A DNA stretch of 64,000 bases from Sphingobacterium sp. ML3W (GTDB taxonomy: Bacteria > Bacteroidota > Bacteroidia > Sphingobacteriales > Sphingobacteriaceae). Of the stretch, positions 36,772-46,896 are shown one piece after another (within the stretch, counting starts at the first letter, position 1; every line of letters starts with the position of its first letter). Made by a program: the position numbers and the translations under genes. The notes under the pieces were generated by a model, which saw only the letters and a program-made list of their open reading frames with translations, ran no database searches and was not told the origin of the DNA. The DNA lies in the NCBI RefSeq assembly GCF_029542085.1, contig NZ_CP107036.1, forward strand, positions 1,860,001 through 1,924,000. Direction: 5' to 3'.

Positions 36772-38871
36772 ATGAAGGAATCCAACGTGCAAACTGAACT
36801 CAACGTCACCGGAATGCATTGTACAAATTGTGCTATTTCAATCCATAAATACCTAGAAGACAACGGCGCTAAGGAGATTTACGTTGATTTCGCTTCAGAT
36901 GAAGTAAAGTTTTCCGATATTCCGCAGGATCAGGTTCCACAGCTTGTTAAAGGCATCGAGTCATTGGGGTACAAAGTCATCAAGGACAAAGATGCCAGAG
37001 TAAGCTTCTGGAAATCAGTTGAGTTTAAATTTCTGATCTGTCTGCTCTTTACGATTCCACTCTGGAGTCACATGTTTGTGGATCTCCCCTTGCTTCATGA
37101 CTCCTATATACAACTGGCTTTATGTGCGCCTGTCTATCTTGTTGGCTGTCTTTACTTTGGCAATAGTGCACTACGCTCGCTATGGAATAAAATGCCTAAC
37201 ATGGATGTGCTTATCTTTGTGGGTTCCACTGCAGCATTTGTCTATAGCGCTATTGGTACGTACTATAATCTGGGGCACGATTATCAATTTTACGAAACCT
37301 GTGCAACCATCATTACCTTGGTTTTTATGGGGAATGTACTTGAAAAACGTGCTGTTACCAAAACCACATCTGCGATCAAAGATCTAGTTAAATATCAAGA
37401 CATTAAGGCGATTAAAATCCTCGACGATCAGGAGATTGAAATTACCGCTAAAGAGATTAAATCCGGAGATATCCTCAAAGTAAATACGGGAAGTCTGATT
37501 CCAGCAGATGGTGACATCCTGGATGGACATGGCTGGATAGACGAATCAATGATCACGGGCGAGAGCATGCCCATTGAAAAAACAAAATATGAAGCTGTCA
37601 TTGGCGGGACACTGCTGACTGCCGGCAATATCAGAATCACGGCAACCAAAGTAGGTTCAAAAAGCGTGTTGTATCAGATCATTCAATTGATAAAAGACGC
37701 GCAGAGCAAAAAACCACCTATCCAAAAATTTGGTGATAAAGTAGCGGCCTATTTTGTGCCTATTGTTGTCACAATCGCCTTTTTCACCTTTTTTATTGCT
37801 TACTTTATTGCCCAGTTGCCCTTGCAGCAAGCCTTGATGAATGCCATTGCGACACTTGTTGTGTCTTGCCCCTGTGCAATGGGCCTGGCTACACCAACAG
37901 CAGTGATGGTAGGTCTCGGTCGGGCGGCCAAGCAAGGTATCCTCATCAAGGGTGGAAGCACAATTGAAGAGTTATCCGAACTCAAACAGATGGTCTTTGA
38001 TAAGACAGGGACACTGACAACGGGCGATTTTAACATCAAGGCCATTCAGACCTTTGGTATCGAGCAATCTCAGGTCGAATCCATTATTGCACAACTGGAA
38101 AGCTACTCCAGTCATCCGATTGCCCAATCTATCCGTAAGCAGTTGAAGGAAATAAAGTCCTATCGTATTATTTTCAAGGAAGTCAATGAAATTAAAGGAC
38201 AAGGAATATTTGCTACGGACACGAATGGGAACAGCTATTCCATCTGTAATGCCAAAATCGGCAAGAAGGATTATTCCAATCGATACGACCTGTCGCTGAC
38301 GATTAATGAAGTTGTCATTGCAGGTATCGTTTTGGAAGATCAGATCAAGCCCTATGCAAAAGAGCTTATTCAGTATCTAAAAGATAAAGGGATCAGACCT
38401 ATTCTATTAAGTGGTGACAGACAGAGTAAATGTGAACGGGCAGCACAAAAGCTTGGCATAGCTGACGTCTACTGGGAAAAATCGCCCAGCGAAAAACTGG
38501 CGATCCTATCTGAGCTCAAAAAGGCTGCTCCTACTGCGATGGTTGGTGATGGCATCAACGATGCTCCTGCCCTTACGGCAGCTGATGTCGGTATTTCTCT
38601 CGGTGACGCAACACATGTGGCCATTCAATCTGCGAAAGTAATCCTATTAAACAATGATTTGAAATCAATTGAAAAGCTGCTACAGATAGGGCATCACACC
38701 CTCCTGACCATCAAACAAAACCTCTTTTGGGCATTTGCGTATAACATCATTGCGATTCCATTAGCAGCTGTGGGGTTTCTGGGTCCCATGCTCGCAGCGT
38801 TGAGTATGGCCTTCTCCGATCTTATTGTGATCGGCAACTCGATCCGCCTACGCTTTAAAAAAATGAAATAA
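36772..38871 (+). CDS. copA: Copper-exporting P1B-type ATPase
   Basis: The 699-residue pump has one N-terminal heavy-metal domain (Cys17 and Cys20 in GMHCTNCAIS), eight predicted transmembrane helices, the intramembrane copper site Cys366-Pro-Cys368 (VSCPCAMGLATP), the actuator loop MITGESMPIEK, the phosphorylated Asp410 in DKTGTLT, and the hinge GDGINDAPAL. CPC with a single CxxC domain points to Cu(I). It removes copper from the cytoplasm. No CueR-type regulator or copper chaperone gene is adjacent. A terminator follows. Confidence 0.93.
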   Translation: MKESNVQTELNVTGMHCTNCAISIHKYLEDNGAKEIYVDFASDEVKFSDIPQDQVPQLVKGIESLGYKVIKDKDARVSFWKSVEFKFLICLLFTIPLWSHMFVDLPLLHDSYIQLALCAPVYLVGCLYFGNSALRSLWNKMPNMDVLIFVGSTAAFVYSAIGTYYNLGHDYQFYETCATIITLVFMGNVLEKRAVTKTTSAIKDLVKYQDIKAIKILDDQEIEITAKEIKSGDILKVNTGSLIPADGDILDGHGWIDESMITGESMPIEKTKYEAVIGGTLLTAGNIRITATKVGSKSVLYQIIQLIKDAQSKKPPIQKFGDKVAAYFVPIVVTIAFFTFFIAYFIAQLPLQQALMNAIATLVVSCPCAMGLATPTAVMVGLGRAAKQGILIKGGSTIEELSELKQMVFDKTGTLTTGDFNIKAIQTFGIEQSQVESIIAQLESYSSHPIAQSIRKQLKEIKSYRIIFKEVNEIKGQGIFATDTNGNSYSICNAKIGKKDYSNRYDLSLTINEVVIAGIVLEDQIKPYAKELIQYLKDKGIRPILLSGDRQSKCERAAQKLGIADVYWEKSPSEKLAILSELKKAAPTAMVGDGINDAPALTAADVGISLGDATHVAIQSAKVILLNNDLKSIEKLLQIGHHTLLTIKQNLFWAFAYNIIAIPLAAVGFLGPMLAALSMAFSDLIVIGNSIRLRFKKMK

Positions 38872-38892
38872 AAACAATACGGCATCAGTACC

Positions 38893-38917
38893 AAGACAAT
38901 CCATAAAAGATTGTCTT
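38893..38917 (+). terminator. Terminator after copA
   Basis: AAGACAATC and GATTGTCTT form a 9-bp stem with a 7-nt loop, followed by T residues. Confidence 0.8.
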
Positions 38918-39034
38918 TTTTATGTATATTAGGCTTCAATTCATTCGCTTTTGAGGTTAAATTTTTGTAACTTCGCATGCGTAGCAAGCCAATTAAAAAG
39001 GCTTGCTTACTAGTTTTATTGAAACCAAATTCAT

Positions 39035-41605
39035 ATGGCTGAAGAAACAGAAAACGACAACAATCTTGTTCCGGCAAACGACCGGATTATCCCAATCAAT
39101 ATCGAGGATCAGATGAAGTCTGCTTACATTGACTACTCCATGTCTGTCATTGTATCCCGGGCTCTTCCTGATGCACGTGACGGCATGAAGCCTGTACACA
39201 GACGTGTACTTTATGGTATGTTGGACTTAGGGGTTACCAGTGGCAAGCCTTATAAAAAGTCTGCCCGTATCGTTGGTGACGTATTAGGTAAATATCACCC
39301 ACACGGTGATTCTTCCGTTTACGACACCATGGTTCGTATGGCTCAAGATTGGAGTTTACGCTATCCGTTGGTAGACGGTCAAGGTAACTACGGTTCCATT
39401 GACGGTGACCCTCCTGCGGCAATGCGTTATACAGAGGCGAGATTAAAAAAGATTGCCGAAGAAATGCTTTCCGATATCAACAAAGATACTGTTGATTTCC
39501 AAAATAACTTTGACGACTCTCTACAGGAACCTACCGTATTACCGACCCGTATCCCTAACCTTTTGGTTAATGGAGCTTCTGGTATCGCTGTAGGTATGGC
39601 AACGAATATGGCGCCACATAACCTGTCTGAAGTAATTGATGGTACCATTGCCTTCATCGATAACCGCGATATTGAAGTACCTGAATTGATGCAGCATATT
39701 AAAGGTCCTGATTTTCCAACTGGGGCATTGATCTATGGTTATGCTGGTGTTCAAGATGCTTGTAATACAGGTCGTGGCCGTATCGTCATGCGTGCAAAAG
39801 CAGAAATTGAAACAACCAAATCTGGAAAAGAACAAATTATTGTGACCGAAATCCCTTATCAGGTGAATAAGGCCAATATGATTGAACGTACTGCTGATCT
39901 GGTTAACGAGAAGAAACTGGAAGGTATTTCTGCTATCCGTGACGAATCTGACCGTACAGGTATGCGTGTCGTTTATGATATTAAACGTGATGCTAATGCG
40001 AATGTCGTATTAAACAATCTATTTAAATACACAGCCCTACAAACTTCTTTTTCAGTCAATAACATCGCCTTAGTTAAAGGAAGACCTGTGCTGATGAATC
40101 TAAAAGATATGATTCGTGAGTTTGTTGAACATAGACACGATGTCATCGTCAGACGTACACGTTACGAATTGGCGGAGGCTGAAAAACGTGCTCACATCTT
40201 AGAAGGATATCTGATCGCGTTGGATCATTTGGATGAAGTCATTAAATTAATCCGTAACTCCGATACACCTGAAGATGCGCGTCTTGGATTAATGGAGAAA
40301 TTTGGTTTATCCGATCTTCAGGCACGTGCGATTCTGGATATGACCTTGCGTCGTCTGACAGGACTGGAACGTGATAAGATCAAAGAAGAATATGCTGAAT
40401 TGATGAAAACAATTGATTATTTGAAATCTATATTGGCAGACGAAGAACTCCGTATGAAGATCATCAAAGATGAGTTGATTGAGATCAAAGAAAAATATGG
40501 TGACGAACGTAGATCTCAGATTGTACACTCTGCGGAAGACATGCGCATGGAAGACTTTATTGATGACGAAGAAATCGTGATCACCATCTCCCACAACAGC
40601 TATGTAAAACGCACGCCATTATCAGAATATAAACGTCAAGGTCGTGGTGGTCGTGGATCAATCGGAACAAATACACGTGAAGAGGATTTCACAGAGCATA
40701 TTATTACAGCTTCAGCGCACAACTATATGCTCCTATTTACCGAAGCAGGCCGCTGTTTCTGGTTACGTGCATTTGAGATTCCTGAAGGAAGCCGGACATC
40801 GAGAGGCCGTGCACTTCAAAACATCATCAATGTACCGAAGGAAGAGAAAATTAAGGCATTTATCTTAGTGAAGAACCTGAAAGACCAAGAATACTTGGAA
40901 AACAACTTCATTATCATGTGTACTAAAAAAGGTACCATCAAGAAAACGTCTTTAGAAGCTTATTCCCGTCCGAGAGCAAATGGTATCAATGCGATCAACA
41001 TCAACGAAGGTGATCAATTAATCGAAGCTTGTTTAACCACAGGAAGCAGCGAAATTGTGATGGCACTACGCTCAGGAAGAGCAATCCGCTTTAATGAGTC
41101 TACCGTTCGTCCAATGGGTCGTACAGCAACAGGAGTTCGCGGTATTACATTGTCTGCCGAAAGTGATGAGGTGATTGGCATGATTAGTGTCAATGATTCA
41201 GAAACAACTGTATTGGTGGTTTCGGAGAAAGGCTACGGAAAACGTACCGATATCGAAGACTACCGTGTCACAAATCGTGGTGGTAAGGGAGTCAAAACAA
41301 TCAATGTAACCGATAAAACAGGTGAATTGGTTGCGATAAAAGGTGTTACAGACGCTGAAGACCTAATGATCATCAATAAGTCTGGTATCGTTATCCGGAT
41401 TGCTGTAGAAGGATTACGTGTGATGGGCCGTGCAACACAGGGTGTGAGACTCATTAATCTGAAAGACAACGACGAGATTGCTTCCATTACGAAAGTAGAT
41501 CGTGAAGAAGAATCTGACGAGGAATCTGGGGATATCGAAAATTCAACAGAAGGAGATAACGAAGGATCGGCTTCCGAAGAAAATATAGATTCAAACGAAG
41601 AATAA
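39035..41605 (+). CDS. gyrA: DNA gyrase subunit A
   Basis: The 856-residue subunit cuts and rejoins DNA during supercoiling. The catalytic tyrosine is Tyr132 in MRYTEARL. The quinolone region reads [10 protein letters not shown], with Ser93 and Asp97 in the positions of E. coli Ser83 and Asp87, that is, the sensitive form. After the coiled-coil gate comes the six-bladed C-terminal domain, whose GyrA box appears as RQGRGGRGS, which distinguishes it from ParC. The acidic tail ([10 protein letters not shown]) is typical. Two exported TPR genes follow within 5 and 2 bp. Confidence 0.96.
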   Translation: MAEETENDNNLVPANDRIIPINIEDQMKSAYIDYSMSVIVSRALPDARDGMKPVHRRVLYGMLDLGVTSGKPYKKSARIVGDVLGKYHPHGDSSVYDTMVRMAQDWSLRYPLVDGQGNYGSIDGDPPAAMRYTEARLKKIAEEMLSDINKDTVDFQNNFDDSLQEPTVLPTRIPNLLVNGASGIAVGMATNMAPHNLSEVIDGTIAFIDNRDIEVPELMQHIKGPDFPTGALIYGYAGVQDACNTGRGRIVMRAKAEIETTKSGKEQIIVTEIPYQVNKANMIERTADLVNEKKLEGISAIRDESDRTGMRVVYDIKRDANANVVLNNLFKYTALQTSFSVNNIALVKGRPVLMNLKDMIREFVEHRHDVIVRRTRYELAEAEKRAHILEGYLIALDHLDEVIKLIRNSDTPEDARLGLMEKFGLSDLQARAILDMTLRRLTGLERDKIKEEYAELMKTIDYLKSILADEELRMKIIKDELIEIKEKYGDERRSQIVHSAEDMRMEDFIDDEEIVITISHNSYVKRTPLSEYKRQGRGGRGSIGTNTREEDFTEHIITASAHNYMLLFTEAGRCFWLRAFEIPEGSRTSRGRALQNIINVPKEEKIKAFILVKNLKDQEYLENNFIIMCTKKGTIKKTSLEAYSRPRANGINAININEGDQLIEACLTTGSSEIVMALRSGRAIRFNESTVRPMGRTATGVRGITLSAESDEVIGMISVNDSETTVLVVSEKGYGKRTDIEDYRVTNRGGKGVKTINVTDKTGELVAIKGVTDAEDLMIINKSGIVIRIAVEGLRVMGRATQGVRLINLKDNDEIASITKVDREEESDEESGDIENSTEGDNEGSASEENIDSNEE

Positions 41606-41610
41606 ACTGC

Positions 41611-42711
41611 ATGAAAAACTTACTGATATCATTGTTAATATCTGCAAGTAGTTTAACTGTTGCTGCCCAATCAAATTTGAAAGAGGGCAGCAACAGTTTT
41701 GCTTTATATACCAAAACTGGTGACTTCAAACATCTCGAAAATGCCAGAAAGTTTGCTGACGCCGCATTTCTAACAAAAAAAGATACGTCTGCTGTCAATA
41801 ATAACCTTTTAAGGGCTTTGGTATATAGCTCATTGGCGGTTGCAGATTCAACTAGAAAACAGCAGTATAAACTAGACCCGATAGATATATCCATCAAATC
41901 GCTAAAATTGTTGGATGCAAAAAAGGCGCGTCGGAATTTTCCTGCAGAGATGGACTATGTTCGTCAAAATCTTGCAGGCGCAATCTCCTATCAGGGCGGT
42001 ATCGCACTAAAAGATGATAAATTTGATAAAGCATATAAGGCTTACCTTCGAATAGACTCCCTTGGTTTTAAAAATACCGACCTCAAATATAATCTTGCCG
42101 TACTTGCCGGAAAAAACAAAGATTATATGAATGCTATTAATTACTATAACGAGCTTATTAAAGCTGAAAATCCCAAGCCTAACTACTTTTTGGAATTGGC
42201 ACAAATTTATAGCTTAGGAGGTACTAAACAGGATGTCTTAAACGTTCTAGAGAAAGGACATGCTATATTCCCAGAGAATAAGCAAATCCTTTTTAGATTA
42301 ATAGATGTGTATTCGGCCAATAATTCGTACGATGCAATATTGAATGTTATCGCTGATGCAATTCGTTTGGAACCTGAAAATGTTGAATTAAATTACATTG
42401 CCGGTTATTCTTACGAAAATGCGAATGATCTAAAAAAAGCAAAAGAATACTATAATAATGTGTTACGATTAGATCCAAACAATTATGAATCTAATTTGGC
42501 ATTGGGCTTAATTAATCTCGAAACGCTATTAAAAGATCCGACAAACCAGGATATCCAGGATTTAACGGTCGAATATCTATTAAAAGCAAACGAAATCAAA
42601 CCCTACGATGTTAATGCCTTAAAAGCCTTAGCAAAATATTATACGCTTATCGATGATGCGTTACAATTAGACAGGGTGAATTTATTATTGAATCAATTAA
42701 CAGTTAAATAG
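41611..42711 (+). CDS. Exported TPR protein, gyrA operon
   Basis: A 366-residue protein with a signal peptide (MKNLLISLLISASSLTVAAQ) and tetratricopeptide repeats, for example YNLAVLAGKNKDYMNAINYY, LNYIAGYSYENANDLKKAKE and YYNNVLRLDPNNYESNLALG. TPR proteins of this kind act as protein-binding scaffolds in the periplasm. It starts 5 bp after gyrA and is followed after 2 bp by a related TPR gene, so the three are co-transcribed. Codon use is more AT-rich than gyrA. The partner is unknown. Confidence 0.88.
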   Translation: MKNLLISLLISASSLTVAAQSNLKEGSNSFALYTKTGDFKHLENARKFADAAFLTKKDTSAVNNNLLRALVYSSLAVADSTRKQQYKLDPIDISIKSLKLLDAKKARRNFPAEMDYVRQNLAGAISYQGGIALKDDKFDKAYKAYLRIDSLGFKNTDLKYNLAVLAGKNKDYMNAINYYNELIKAENPKPNYFLELAQIYSLGGTKQDVLNVLEKGHAIFPENKQILFRLIDVYSANNSYDAILNVIADAIRLEPENVELNYIAGYSYENANDLKKAKEYYNNVLRLDPNNYESNLALGLINLETLLKDPTNQDIQDLTVEYLLKANEIKPYDVNALKALAKYYTLIDDALQLDRVNLLLNQLTVK

Positions 42712-42713
42712 AT

Positions 42714-43886
42714 ATGAATTTAAAATCTCTATTATTATTAGCGGCAATAGGTACTGTATCTACATCAGTTTCTTTCGCTCAAACGGGTAACGTAAAAAAG
42801 GCAAAAACTGGTCTTGCTAAATTTCAGGAATTAAAAGATGCTGGTACTGCACAATTAGGCTTACCAAATCTTAAATCAGCAAAAGAAGCTATTGACGCTG
42901 CCGTCATCAACGAGAAAACAAAAGATAATGCAGAAGCTTGGACAGTATACGCTTTGGTTAACGCAAACTTATCGACTATAGATAAATCCACTGAGTTGGC
43001 AAAATTAGCAGAAGATGGTATTGCCAAAGCAAAACAATTGGATACAGATGGAGCAAACAAAGCAAACATCACTGTAGCTGAGCAAATCCTTGGACAATAC
43101 AACTTCAATATTGGTGCTGAAGAATACCAGGCACAAAAATACGCCGATTCTTATAGTTCGTTCACCAAAGCATTGACGTACCTTCCTGGAGATACGCTAG
43201 TGACTTACTACAGTGGTGTAGCGGCATTGTCCAACAAGGATTATAAAAATGCGATCGAACGTTACAAAGAATTGATCCCTAGAAAAGATTTCTCTTCACA
43301 TAAAACAATTATGGTTGATTTACCGAAATTGTACTTATCATTGCAAGACACAACTTCTGCTCTTGAATATGCGAAGAAAGCTGCTGAAGCTTACCCGGAT
43401 GACAATGCAGCGATGACGCAAAATATCGAATTGAATTTGATCACAGGACACGAGAAAGAGACAATTGATGCTATCACGACACAATTGGCTAAAGATCCAT
43501 CGAATAAAAGCTTAAACTATTATTTAGGTATCGCACAAGCATCAGCAAAAAATGATGAGGCAGCAGTTGCAGCATACAAAAAAGCGTTGGAAATCGATCC
43601 TAACTTCTTTGAAGCCAATACAAATTTAGCGATCACGTTGATGAATAAAATTCGTGAAAAACTAAATGTTGTTAACAACAACAGAAAATTGACACAGGCG
43701 CAATATAACACAGAAGTGGACAAGATTAAAGCAGAATTGAAACCTGTATTACCTTACTTGGAGAAGGCTGTTTCTTTGCAACCAAAGAATGTAGATGCTT
43801 TAACAAATCTAAAGAACTACTATGTTTTTATGCAAGATGAAGCTAAAACTACTGAAGTCAATGCCAAAATCAAGGAATTAGAATAA
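42714..43886 (+). CDS. Exported TPR protein, second in gyrA operon
   Basis: A 390-residue relative of the preceding gene, with signal peptide MNLKSLLLLAAIGTVSTSVS and a run of TPRs (YYSGVAALSNKDYKNAIERY, LNYYLGIAQASAKNDEAAVA, then AYKKALEIDPNFFEANTNLA). The two probably arose by duplication, though identity between them is low. It ends at a strong terminator, which closes the gyrA-TPR-TPR operon. Function is unknown; a periplasmic scaffold is inferred. Confidence 0.88.
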   Translation: MNLKSLLLLAAIGTVSTSVSFAQTGNVKKAKTGLAKFQELKDAGTAQLGLPNLKSAKEAIDAAVINEKTKDNAEAWTVYALVNANLSTIDKSTELAKLAEDGIAKAKQLDTDGANKANITVAEQILGQYNFNIGAEEYQAQKYADSYSSFTKALTYLPGDTLVTYYSGVAALSNKDYKNAIERYKELIPRKDFSSHKTIMVDLPKLYLSLQDTTSALEYAKKAAEAYPDDNAAMTQNIELNLITGHEKETIDAITTQLAKDPSNKSLNYYLGIAQASAKNDEAAVAAYKKALEIDPNFFEANTNLAITLMNKIREKLNVVNNNRKLTQAQYNTEVDKIKAELKPVLPYLEKAVSLQPKNVDALTNLKNYYVFMQDEAKTTEVNAKIKELE

Positions 43887-43905
43887 ATTTTTCCAAAATA
43901 AATAG

Positions 43906-43933
43906 AAAATCCCCAGCGTTTGTTGGGGATTTT
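43906..43933. terminator. Terminator of the gyrA-TPR operon
   Basis: AAAATCCCCA and TGGGGATTTT form a 10-bp stem, with T residues after it. The A-run on the left could also serve the converging FKBP gene. Confidence 0.85.
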
Positions 43934-44012
43934 TTTATGCTTGAACCGTAATTATTATTTTTGTTTGAGCTTAGCCTCCTTTATTTGGAAATTAGTATTT
44001 CCAATCAGTCTA

Positions 44013-44447
44013 TTATAAAATTGCGATCAGTTCAATCTGAAATACCAAAGTGCACTCCCCTCCTTTTCGGGGCATTAGTTCTTCCTTTCCATAAGCTAAA
44101 TGCGGTGGAAGGTAAACTTGCCAGATTGATCCAACAGGCATCATACACATGGCCTCCTGCCAACCACGGATAAGTTCATTGATATAAAATGTTTCTGGCC
44201 GTTTATGCCTATAGGAGCTGTCAAATACCGTTCCGTCCAATAGCTCACCCTTATAATGACAGATTACTTTTGAGGTCTTCACCGGAATTTTACCGGCACC
44301 TTCCGTCAATATTTTATATTGTAAACCCGATGGACAGACTGTTACACCTTCCTGCGTAGCATTCTCTTTTAGAAATGTGATTCCTTCCTCCCTATTCTTT
44401 TCCAATAACGCTGTCGCGTTTAGCTTATTTTTCTTTCTCTGTACCAA
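44013..44447 (-). CDS. FKBP-type peptidyl-prolyl isomerase, unusual start
   Basis: The 144-residue protein ends in a complete FKBP domain (about 45-144): VICHYKGELLDGTVFDSSYR, WQEAMCMMPVGSIWQVYLPP and AYGKEELMPRKGGECTLVFQ. Part of a FKBP dimerisation helix precedes it (LLEKNREEGITFLKENATQE). No signal peptide is seen. The start is a problem: no ATG occurs in frame before the domain, and TTG at 44447 is the only usable start before a stop codon seven codons upstream. Either TTG is used or the N-terminus has been lost. It catalyses proline isomerisation in protein folding. Confidence 0.8.
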   Translation of the reverse strand: MVQRKKNKLNATALLEKNREEGITFLKENATQEGVTVCPSGLQYKILTEGAGKIPVKTSKVICHYKGELLDGTVFDSSYRHKRPETFYINELIRGWQEAMCMMPVGSIWQVYLPPHLAYGKEELMPRKGGECTLVFQIELIAIL

Positions 44448-44586
44448 AGTAATATCGTTTAAATGCTAAAGTGGTGATCAGCGCTGCACATACAGCCACA
44501 GTATTCGCGATAGATTTGCTCGATTGCGGAACGCAACATACTGACCAAGGGTCAAAGTAACGGCTTTTTATCTTTTTAAAGAAAAA

Positions 44587-44625
44587 ATGCAGCGATTTTT
44601 AGGGAAGCCTAAAACGTCACTGCAT
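44587..44625 (-). terminator. Terminator after the OsmC gene
   Basis: On the minus strand ATGCAGTGACGTTTTAGG pairs with CCTAAAAATCGCTGCAT with two small imperfections around a 4-nt loop, followed by TTTTTTCTTT. It lies 50 bp past the osmC stop. Confidence 0.75.
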
Positions 44626-44675
44626 TCATATCGTAGATCTACACCGATCTACACTTATTTTTATATTCCAAACTG

Positions 44676-45086
44676 CTATACCAAGGCAGCATGTAACGTT
44701 TTTTCAAAGCTAAATGCTTTGCTGACTGGGCAATTATCCTTTGCTTTCTGAGCAAACGCCTGAAATTCCGCATCGTCAATGGAAGGTACTTTTGCGGTCA
44801 GTTCCAACTCAGAACGCACGATTGCACCATTTTCAAATACAATGGTTGATACCGTTTTGAGTTCATCGGGTACAAAACCAGCTTCTGTTAAAAATGCGCT
44901 CAGCTGCATCGTAAAACATCCGGCATGGGCTGCGGCCAATAGCTCTTCCGGGTTGGTGCCAATACCATTCTCAAACCGTGTTGAAAACGAATATTGTGCC
45001 TGATCCAATACCGTACTATCTGTGGTCAGATTTCCCTTACCTTCTTTTAGACTCCCATTCCATTGGGCTGTTGCTTTTCTTCTCAT
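44676..45086 (-). CDS. osmC: OsmC-type peroxiredoxin
   Basis: The 136-residue protein is close to E. coli OsmC: it begins [20 protein letters not shown], carries the first catalytic Cys in [16 protein letters not shown] and the second in [11 protein letters not shown], with Arg and Glu of the [19 protein letters not shown] region. OsmC reduces organic hydroperoxides in the cytoplasm. It is a single gene with its own terminator. A second, more distant OsmC-fold protein lies at 34194. Confidence 0.92.
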   Translation of the reverse strand: MRRKATAQWNGSLKEGKGNLTTDSTVLDQAQYSFSTRFENGIGTNPEELLAAAHAGCFTMQLSAFLTEAGFVPDELKTVSTIVFENGAIVRSELELTAKVPSIDDAEFQAFAQKAKDNCPVSKAFSFEKTLHAALV

Positions 45087-45288
45087 GATTATTTCTTTGT
45101 TGTTATATATTATTATCCTTCGATACTACCTTTATTTTCAAAGATTTGCTGGAAATAACACTCCAGATCCATTTAAGAACGATCTATATATACAACAAAC
45201 CTGCCTATAAAAAGTTGTATTTTATTGTATAAAATCATGTCGCACTTCTGAAGAATGTCTCGTTATTCACTACAATAAAACTAAACTC

Positions 45289-45537
45289 ATGAATAAATTA
45301 GCGTATCTCCTCATCTTAGTAGCATTCACTTCTTGTAAAACTCGTCAGAACACGCAACATGCCTTAATTCAAGATTGTCCCGAAGAAAAAATTGTCAATA
45401 AGATTCCCGGACCGCCAGTAAAAGGAGAATCTGAAAAAATCTACTATATCTATCAAGGCAAAAAAGTATCACCTAAACAATTCGATCAGGAATGGCTTGA
45501 AAAAAATTGTGAGATTAAGGAGACAGTCGTCTACTAA
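45289..45537 (+). CDS. Small hypothetical lipoprotein (82 aa)
   Basis: A short protein with a clear lipoprotein signal (MNKLAYLLILVAFTSC; Cys16). The mature part contains two further Cys (in QDCPEEK and EKNCEIKE) that could form a disulfide, and a Pro- and Lys-rich middle (NKIPGPPVKGESEKIYYIYQ). The family is not recognised. It is followed by an MFS gene that has its own promoter. Confidence 0.75.
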   Translation: MNKLAYLLILVAFTSCKTRQNTQHALIQDCPEEKIVNKIPGPPVKGESEKIYYIYQGKKVSPKQFDQEWLEKNCEIKETVVY

Positions 45538-45542
45538 TTTTA

Positions 45543-45574
45543 TTTCTAAAAACAAGCCTAAACACGTACTTTTG
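45543..45574 (+). promoter_or_regulatory. Promoter of the YhhS-like MFS gene
   Basis: TTTC (45543-45546), a 20-nt spacer and TACTTTTG (45567-45574; exact TAnnTTTG) lie 16 nt before the ATG. Confidence 0.5.
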
Positions 45575-45590
45575 CCTAAAATTTTTTAAA

Positions 45591-46775
45591 ATGACAGTTT
45601 CTCTTCGGGAGGTCAATAAAAAGATTTTAGGCTATGTTTCTTTAACTTTTCTCGGTTATTTCACAATTGGCTTATCACTTGCGACCTTACCCATTTTTAT
45701 TCATCAAATTTTAGGGTTTAATACAATTATCGCCGGATTGGTCATCAGTGTCCAATATATTGCGACCTTTTTATTACGGGGTTATGCCGGAAAAATAGTG
45801 GATACCAAAGGCCCCAAGGTATCGGTCCTGCGCAGTATGCTCTTTTTTGCGCTTTCGGGGATCTTACTCCTATTCGTCTTTTTATTCAAATCGCAGCCTT
45901 TCATAAGCCTTGGTTTATTGCTGATCACAAGGTTATTCACAGGCATTGGCGAGGGACTGGTCGGCGCCAGTCCGATCAATTGGGCGCTATTGGAGCTAGG
46001 CGATGAACATGCTGCCAAAGCCATCTCCTTTAATGGTATTGCGAGTTATGGCGCACTTGCCCTCGGAGCACCATTGGGTGTATTGATGGTTGACCATATC
46101 AATTATGAATCATTGGGACTGCTGACCTTTGCTATTGGTATCTTGGGCTATCTTTATAGCAAATCAAAAACTCCCTTTCGGGTGATCGCCAAGAAGACTA
46201 GCACTGTCAGTTTCAAGCGTGTACTTTTGACTGTCGCTCCATTTGGGACCTGTCTGGCCCTGGGCGGTCTCGGTTTTGGGAGTATATCGACCTTTATGAC
46301 ACTGTATTATGAGCATTTTAACTGGCAGAATGGTGCTGCCTGTTTGACCGTTTTTGGTATTTTCTTTATCCTGACAAGGCTTGTGTTCAATAAGGTCATT
46401 GATCAATATGGAGGTTTGAAAGTCGCCTTGGTCAGTCTTTTTGTAGAATCATTAGGTTTATTGGTTATTGCCCTCGCCCTCCATCCCCTTTGGACACTTG
46501 TTGGAGCAGCATTAACAGGCCTTGGCTTTTCACTCGTTTTTCCTGCCCTTGGGGTGGAAGCGATCAAAAAGGTCGATCAAAGCCAACAGGGCTCGGCATT
46601 GGCTGCATACGGATTATTTATTGATATTTCTCTGGGGATTACAGGTCCCTTGATCGGTTTTGTAGCCAACAATGTTGGCATGACTGGTATCTACCCCTTT
46701 AGTGCCGTTATGGTGTCTATTGGTTTTGCAGTCGTAGGCAATTTATTATATAATCGGAAACCGAAGCTTGCCTGA
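45591..46775 (+). CDS. MFS transporter, YhhS/YfcJ type
   Basis: The 394-residue protein has 12 predicted membrane helices and the loop GYAGKIVDTKGPKVS in place of the usual motif A. LFTGIGEGLVGASPINWALL and ALTGLGFSLVFPALGVEAIK match the small YhhS/YfcJ branch of drug or sugar efflux MFS proteins. The exported compound is unknown. It ends at a terminator shared with the converging fabV gene. Confidence 0.85.
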   Translation: MTVSLREVNKKILGYVSLTFLGYFTIGLSLATLPIFIHQILGFNTIIAGLVISVQYIATFLLRGYAGKIVDTKGPKVSVLRSMLFFALSGILLLFVFLFKSQPFISLGLLLITRLFTGIGEGLVGASPINWALLELGDEHAAKAISFNGIASYGALALGAPLGVLMVDHINYESLGLLTFAIGILGYLYSKSKTPFRVIAKKTSTVSFKRVLLTVAPFGTCLALGGLGFGSISTFMTLYYEHFNWQNGAACLTVFGIFFILTRLVFNKVIDQYGGLKVALVSLFVESLGLLVIALALHPLWTLVGAALTGLGFSLVFPALGVEAIKKVDQSQQGSALAAYGLFIDISLGITGPLIGFVANNVGMTGIYPFSAVMVSIGFAVVGNLLYNRKPKLA

Positions 46776-46840
46776 CACTCCCGACCTGTGCATGGTAGAT
46801 TCTCAAAAAACTACAGGGGATATACAAATAGAAGAAACGA

Positions 46841-46870
46841 AAAAAGGCTAACCTGACGGTTAGCCTTTTT
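46841..46870. terminator. Bidirectional terminator between MFS gene and fabV
   Basis: AAAAAGGCTAACC and GGTTAGCCTTTTT form a perfect 13-bp stem with the tetraloop TGAC. A and T flanks serve both converging genes. Confidence 0.9.
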
Positions 46871-46896
46871 TATATTACTCGTATTGTTAGCTTATA

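Noticed and set aside
43961..44173. 70-codon plus-strand frame overlapping the FKBP gene
   Set aside because: It is antisense to the well-conserved FKBP domain and follows the gyrA operon terminator without a promoter.
44450..44625. Open frame of about 57 codons before the FKBP gene with a membrane-helix-like stretch
   Set aside because: It has no ATG and reads through the osmC terminator hairpin, so it is probably open by chance. The point is kept as part of the FKBP start question.
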